Of a stretch of DNA of 64,000 nucleotides, positions 61,501 to 64,000 are shown in pieces (within the stretch, counting starts at the first letter, position 1; every line of letters begins with the position of its first letter). The position numbers were made by a program, and so were the translations under genes. The notes beneath the pieces were generated by a model. It was given only the letters and a program-made list of their open reading frames with translations, did no database searches and was not told the origin of the DNA. The stretch is from Edaphochlamys debaryana. Its lineage: Eukaryota > Chlorophyta > Chlorophyceae > Chlamydomonadales. The stretch is taken from positions 2,046,001-2,110,000 of the forward strand of contig JAEHOE010000002.1 of the NCBI GenBank assembly GCA_016858145.1, given 5' to 3'.

Positions 61501-64000
61501 GCCAAAAGTGCCAACCACCAACTGGCAACCGCCCCGTACCTGCAGAACACCAGCAGCATGTCGAGCGAGGCCAGGTCGTCCCGTGGGTCGGGCGGGCGCT
61601 CCTCGGGCTCGACGCAGGGGAAGGGGTTGGCCCACGTGTCCACCTGTCGATCACAAAAGTCTGTTAGCCTCTTGTCATGAACAGGTCAACGCAGCGTAAC
61701 AAGGGGCTGTGGCAACCACGTTTGCCGTTTGCCACGTAGCCGTGGGCGGCACGCTGGTGTGCAGGTGGCACACCCAGTGGGTGGCCCTCTCGCTCAACCC
61801 CTCCCCTTCTGGACGGGTTCCTGCTGTGTTAATCATCGCACCGCCCCCACCTGCCAGGGCGCCCCCGCGGCGGGGCTGGAGCGGGGGTAGAAGTTGCGGA
61901 GCGAGCGGGCGGAGGAGGGGCGGCGACTGCGCGGGGGGAAGGGGAGGGGTGCCGAGGGAGGGCAGAGAGAGACGGGTAAAGGACGGCGGGGAAAGAGGGT
62001 GAGGGCGCTGGAAGGGGCGGAACGGAGGTCGAACAAGGCACGTTGACTGAGAGACGTTAAGGCACGTGGGGCCTGAGCGATTGACCCAAGCTGCCCTCCA
62101 GTCGATAAGGCATACTTGGAGTGAGGCTGCTCTTCCCCAAGAGAGGGGGCACCAGCCCACCAGCCCTCCAGCAGCCCACAGCCCCACGCCCGAGCCCACT
62201 CGCCTGTCTGGGGTGCGGCTCTTGACTCGCTTGGGTGTGCCCCCCGCCGCCTGCAGCCGCTGAGACGCCAGGCGCCGGGTCGCGTGCCAGTGCCGTGCGT
62301 ACTGCCGTACGACAAGCATCAGCGCGTGACGGGTCTCGTCCAGGGAGATGTTGTACCTGCGGCAGGTTCCGGGGCCGCAGGCATTGCCGTACGCAAGGCG
62401 GACTCGCAAGACGTACAGTAGGCTGATGCAACATAGCAGACTGAAAGCAGGTGATCAGCTAGCTCATGTTACCTGCGTCTGGCCCTGCGCTTACCTGGTC
62501 TGGCCACACAAGCAGATGGTCTGCCCCTCGCCACACGCCACCAGCACTATCGGCTCCTCCCCGGTAAACGCCGCCGCCGCGCTGCCGACAGGCAGCGCCG
62601 GCGCGCCGCCGCCGCTGTTCCCCCCAGCGGTTCGCGGCGGCGAGCCCGGCCCCGCCGCCGACCCAGGCCCCGTCGGCGCCTCGCCGCCCCCAATCGACAG
62701 CGCCGCCAGGCCCGGCGCCGCCGCGGCGGAAACAGAGACCGCCGACGCGCCGCCGCCCAGGCTGTTGGGCCCAAAGCCTTGTGCCAGGCTGGCTTCCGGC
62801 GATAGAATGGCTGTGCTTCCGGTGCGCTTTTGGTCCAGGTTCAGGACGTTGGCGAACGAGGGGCGGCCGAGCCTCGGCCGCGGGGAGCCCGCGGGCGGGA
62901 GCGAGCGTTTGGAGCGAATGAAGAGCAGGACGGACTCGTTAAAGACGGCCAGGCGGACCGAGAGCTCAGCCTCCTCCTCGTCCTCCTCGCCCCAGAGCTT
63001 GAGCGAGGTGGTGGAGAGGCGGCCCACAGCGCTGGCCAGGTTGAACCCGCCCCACCCGGAGCGCCTCTCGCCCGGCGGCGCGGGGTTGGGCGACTGCGGC
63101 CCTGTGCTGATCATGCCTACGCCCGTGGTACGGACGGGCGATGCACACCGACTGCCGGCTCCGAACCCGCTCGTGCCGCGGCGCGGGCTGCCGCCACCTC
63201 CCAAGAAATCGGAGTGACGGGTGCCATCCCGTGGGCTGAAGAGGCGAAAGGCGGCGAGGCGGTTGCCGGAGGCGGCGCCGGGGCTGTGGGAGGGAGCGGA
63301 GGGGTCGCCTCCGGTGGCGAAGTCGATTGGGGGCGGCGGCGGAGGGGGGATGCCGTCCTCGTCGCCCGCTAGCGTGGGGACGTCGAGGAAGTCGGAGGGC
63401 TCGGGGCCGCGGACCGGGAGCCTGCGGGGGAGATCCGGGGCCGTGTTTGGTTGGGTGGATGAGAAAGGCCAGAGCGATCGATGGCGTGGGGCGGCAGGTA
63501 CGTGGAGATGGAAGGCGGCCAGTCCGCACGCTGCGGGCCCCAGCTCTGCCGTAGTAGTTCCGGGCCCAGCTCAGGCCCAGCCCGGGCCCACCTGGTGGCG
63601 CCGTACTGCATGGCCCCGGGCAGCACCTCTTCGTCTCCCCACCAGTACAGCCTCTGGTGGCTGGTGGTCGCCACTGCGTGACGGGAGCCCAGGGCCACGG
63701 AGCGGAAGCGGTGGGGGCCCAGCCAGCGCACCCTGGGGGATGGGATAGGGGAGGGGCGCGGAGGGCAGGCGCGAGGAGGTAACAACGGGGAGAGGAGAGG
63801 AAGGATACCGTGTGGAGCACGGTGGATGCACCCGTTCCCCCGCCCTATGCGTCGACACCACCCGACGTCCACCCTTGACCCTTCATCCTCCCCCCCCACA
63901 CACCACCGTCCCCCTCTACAGGTACCTGTGGATGACGGGCAGATGAGCGCTGCGCGGCGTCATCTGCTCCGACCCCCGGCCCCTCCCCTCGCTCCCATAC
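40538..64000 (-). CDS. Giant RCC1 / EF-hand-like / TPR protein (5' end outside window)
   Basis: Exons (minus): >64000-63926, 63732-63592, 63421-62495, 62356-62204, 61926-61851, 61643-61540, 61364-61240, 60963-60484, 60311-60121, 59718-59596, 58957-58829, 58486-58298, 57972-57808, 55600-55316, 54929-54882, 54674-54609, 54418-54241, 54038-53770, 53287-52901, 52657-52559, 52253-52102, 51751-50970, 50706-50370, 49979-49858, 49720-49638, 49373-49261, 49022-48944, 48668-48422, 48003-47855, 47637-47551, 47228-46842, 46373-46174, 45807-45609, 42927-42798, 42518-42391, 41704-40538. Every junction keeps frame over 2831 residues (from 63732), which strongly supports one gene. It starts in RCC1 repeats, has long Pro/Gly/Ser linkers and helical EF-hand/p25-like modules, and ends with TPR-like repeats and a basic tail. 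Introns starting at 62203 and 54881 have GC donors. Repeat-built scaffold proteins like this occur in cilia; that role is inference. Confidence 0.85.
42002..42200 (-). repeat. Echo copies of exon 42518-42391 end and donor
   Basis: Two diverged copies of the exon end (coding MQHRLVKLDLKY in the true exon) and donor lie downstream in the intron, near 42002-42060 and 42145-42200. Each is followed by similar C-rich intron sequence. Confidence 0.85.
43202..43273 (-). tRNA. tRNA-Glu (anticodon CTC)
   Basis: The minus strand folds as a full cloverleaf. The 7-bp acceptor stem pairs TTCGCTA with TAGCGAA, the D-arm contains AGTCTAGGCGGTTAGGAT, the anticodon stem CAGGA/TCCTG encloses the loop TTCTCAC with anticodon CTC, and the T-arm is CCGGG-TTCGAGT-CCCGG. 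CCA is not encoded, as usual for nuclear genes. It has no intron of its own. It lies in the 2.7-kb intron of the giant gene between exons 45807-45609 and 42927-42798, same strand. Confidence 0.96.
43706..43984. mobile_element. Possible MITE or hairpin element with long inverted repeats
   Basis: Arms at about 43706-43784 and 43903-43984 are reverse complements over about 80 bp at roughly 80 percent identity (shared blocks CCCACAGGTCTGCGTAG, ACGCCCTACGCC, CGCTTCG, TCTTCTAC). They enclose about 120 bp with no coding sense. The element lies in the same intron as the tRNA. It could be a MITE or a source of a folded RNA. No clear target-site duplication is visible. Confidence 0.5.
44638..44823. repeat. 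Second inverted-repeat pair in the same intron
   Basis: 44638-44678 and 44786-44823 are inverted copies (shared ATCAGCTAGCAGATT and GAAAC(C/T)GCAG blocks) with about 107 bp between them. Confidence 0.6.
45512..45608. repeat. CCTCTTGCCTCCCC tandem repeat at a splice donor
   Basis: Six or more copies of CCCCTCTTGCCTCC directly beside the donor of exon 45807-45609. The same unit forms the spacer in the 25627-27216 array, about 18 kb away in another gene and opposite in sense to transcription. Confidence 0.85.
46318..46630 (-). repeat. Three copies of acceptor plus exon start
   Basis: Copies near 46630-46565, 46510-46445 and the true exon from 46373. Each has an acceptor in ACCACAG and the exon start coding EIVIPPPP(V)PEAVSTLLAHA. 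Only the 46373 copy continues in frame to a donor at 46173. A similar echo of the previous exon's end and donor (CACCTGCAGCAACACCGGCG, plus strand) is at 46750-46771. Confidence 0.92.
46842..49373 (-). other. Second EF-hand/p25-like helical module of the giant protein
   Basis: The exons encode AAWRLLIERHVLPVVE, YLEEMMGPSMSLVLAWEPQL, MSFVQFLQLCQDRK, LEEIFRRVNFMDG and GYPQFVDAVCLTGMTIYHH, parallel to the first module (GYPQFVDAV here, SYPKFVEVL there). Internal duplication is likely. Confidence 0.4.
53770..55600 (-). other. First EF-hand/p25-like helical module of the giant protein
   Basis: The exons encode YPKFVEVLAACLSL, FSLYCTIDPLAQ, INIYQFTQLIRDTNMADK, MERIQEIFAAVALVR and LTAAQIIRLSTSQF. 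The spacing of aromatic-hydrophobic helices resembles TPPP/p25-alpha and degenerate EF-hand proteins. There is no canonical calcium loop, so calcium binding is not predicted. Assignment is by eye. Confidence 0.4.
54956..55070 (+). repeat. 24-bp minisatellite in an intron of the giant gene
   Basis: Five imperfect copies of GGGAGCGTACAGCCGCAAGA-type units just upstream (in gene sense) of exon 54929-54882. A diverged echo of the 3' end of exon 55600-55316 is near 55182-55215. Confidence 0.92.
56107..57417 (+). CDS. Intronless gene nested in the giant gene, with 25-residue tandem repeats
   Basis: One uninterrupted 436-residue frame on the strand opposite to the host gene, inside its 2.2-kb intron (57807-55601). 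It starts MGAQCSAHG, which fits N-myristoylation at Gly2 with a palmitoylatable Cys5. After a Pro-Ala run come an acidic domain (VVKDAEELEEFGFRFEGYF) and RWAIFPPAIRGYDALGEWWS. Five almost identical 75-bp units follow (56587-56961; GAEALRDKFGSSEAFSEYMS plus GLGKL), then a degenerate sixth. The C-terminus has Cys pairs (CLLC, then CCDTCC) that could bind a metal, a basic GKKRKL, and a Lys/Ala/Trp-rich helix. I do not recognise the family. Lack of introns beside a 36-exon host suggests retrocopy or transfer. Upstream (56025-56100) is a CATAGCCC-rich repeat. Confidence 0.72.
   Translation: MGAQCSAHGGPAPLFVGVRRAGGPGIPYTAAISQEMLRYKGSQYTTTHTDKCNLLRAAKDFREGRPEQGRSLPPAPAPAPAPPPPGEVVKDAEELEEFGFRFEGYFLPVVEEVATTNTEDDTCRWAIFPPAIRGYDALGEWWSSLPDELAAALRREWGRKGAEALRDKFGSSEAFSEYMSGLGKLGAEALRDKFGSSEAFSEYMSGLGKLGAEALRDKFGSSEAFSEYMSGLGKLGAEALRDKFGSSEAFSEYMSGLGKLGAEALRDKFGSSEAFSEYMSGKGAKGGAKRAEALRDKLGSSEAISEYARNVRAQRKGVVGKWAALADYMEADWVDYAIESGVCLLCMAMRPDEPSRAPGRVSSVCCDTCCTRSRVVEGVVFYLRGKKRKLVEEGPLTELAQKARRALLVKQRAAEEAAIEAKWKAWAAEAAAWGFW
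56587..57030 (+). repeat. 75-bp coding tandem repeat
   Basis: Units start at 56587, 56662, 56737, 56812 and 56887 and differ by only a base or so. A diverged partial unit runs 56950-57030. The near-identity at DNA level, including third positions, implies recent expansion or ongoing homogenisation. Confidence 0.95.
58550..58600 (-). repeat. Echo of the start of exon 58486-58298
   Basis: An upstream copy (in gene sense) of the acceptor and the first 42 nt of the exon (coding AAEYYLDRLTVAEQ), followed by a GT. It could act as an alternative exon start. A further echo of the exon's other end is near 58141-58165. Confidence 0.92.
59290..59460 (-). repeat. Echo copies of the end of exon 59718-59596
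   Basis: Two downstream copies (59296-59318 and 59434-59452) of the exon end coding HLSMQ with its donor region. The true copy is at about 59592-59620. Confidence 0.88.
61033..61093. repeat. 11-bp minisatellite in an intron of the giant gene
   Basis: Five perfect copies of AACCAGTGTGG between exons 61364-61240 and 60963-60484. Confidence 0.95.
63592..64000 (-). other. RCC1-type repeats in the giant protein
   Basis: The first two visible exons read YGSEGRGRGSEQMTPR, then FRSVALGSRHAVATTSHQRL and YWWG. This is the RCC1 blade pattern: Gly-rich G-x-E-G, Pro before a strand, VA-x-G-x-x-H-x-x-A, then a Trp-Gly. More blades should lie outside the window. Confidence 0.75.

Overview
This window is nuclear DNA of a eukaryote. 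It is very GC-rich, its genes are split by many short GT-AG introns (a few GC-AG), and the products are plant/algal-like: a GT31-type glycosyltransferase with a DDD motif, a plant-type SAM methyltransferase, an F-box/LRR-like protein, and an RCC1-TPR protein of possible ciliary type. A chlorophyte green alga is the best guess; I cannot name the species. All exon models were built by eye from splice sites, reading frame and intron phase. Where I give a full exon list, every junction keeps frame.

Layout: 108-17427 holds five genes on the minus strand. In order of coordinate they are a secreted calcium-binding EGF-repeat protein (108-2932), a 217-residue unknown (3882-5361), a Golgi-type GT31 glycosyltransferase (5552-8337), a large unknown protein with a Gly-Glu repeat tail (9232-13163), and a Ser/Thr kinase (14627-17427). 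A divergent gap follows. The plus strand then carries a SAM methyltransferase (18313-20580), a small N-myristoyl-type protein (21535-21792), a 1120-residue RING / RanBP2-zinc-finger / Pumilio-like protein (23804-34124) and an F-box/LRR-like gene with a likely one-base frameshift (36492-39044). From 40538 to beyond the right edge, one giant minus-strand gene (36 visible exons, at least 2831 residues over the 35 exons that could be fully bounded) encodes RCC1 repeats, EF-hand/p25-like helical modules and C-terminal TPR-like repeats. Its introns contain an intronless plus-strand gene with 75-bp repeats (56107-57417), a tRNA-Glu(CTC) gene (43202-43273) and two inverted-repeat elements.

The most unusual feature is structural. 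In at least four genes, short pieces that span a splice junction (the acceptor plus the start of an exon, or the end of an exon plus the donor) are copied one or more times into the neighbouring intron. The extreme case is a 15-copy array at 25627-27216, where 14 decoy acceptor/exon starts precede the one that keeps frame. Short dispersed motifs and minisatellites recur in introns of different genes, and five introns have GC donors. Together this looks like active local duplication around splice sites, which could be a route to new introns.
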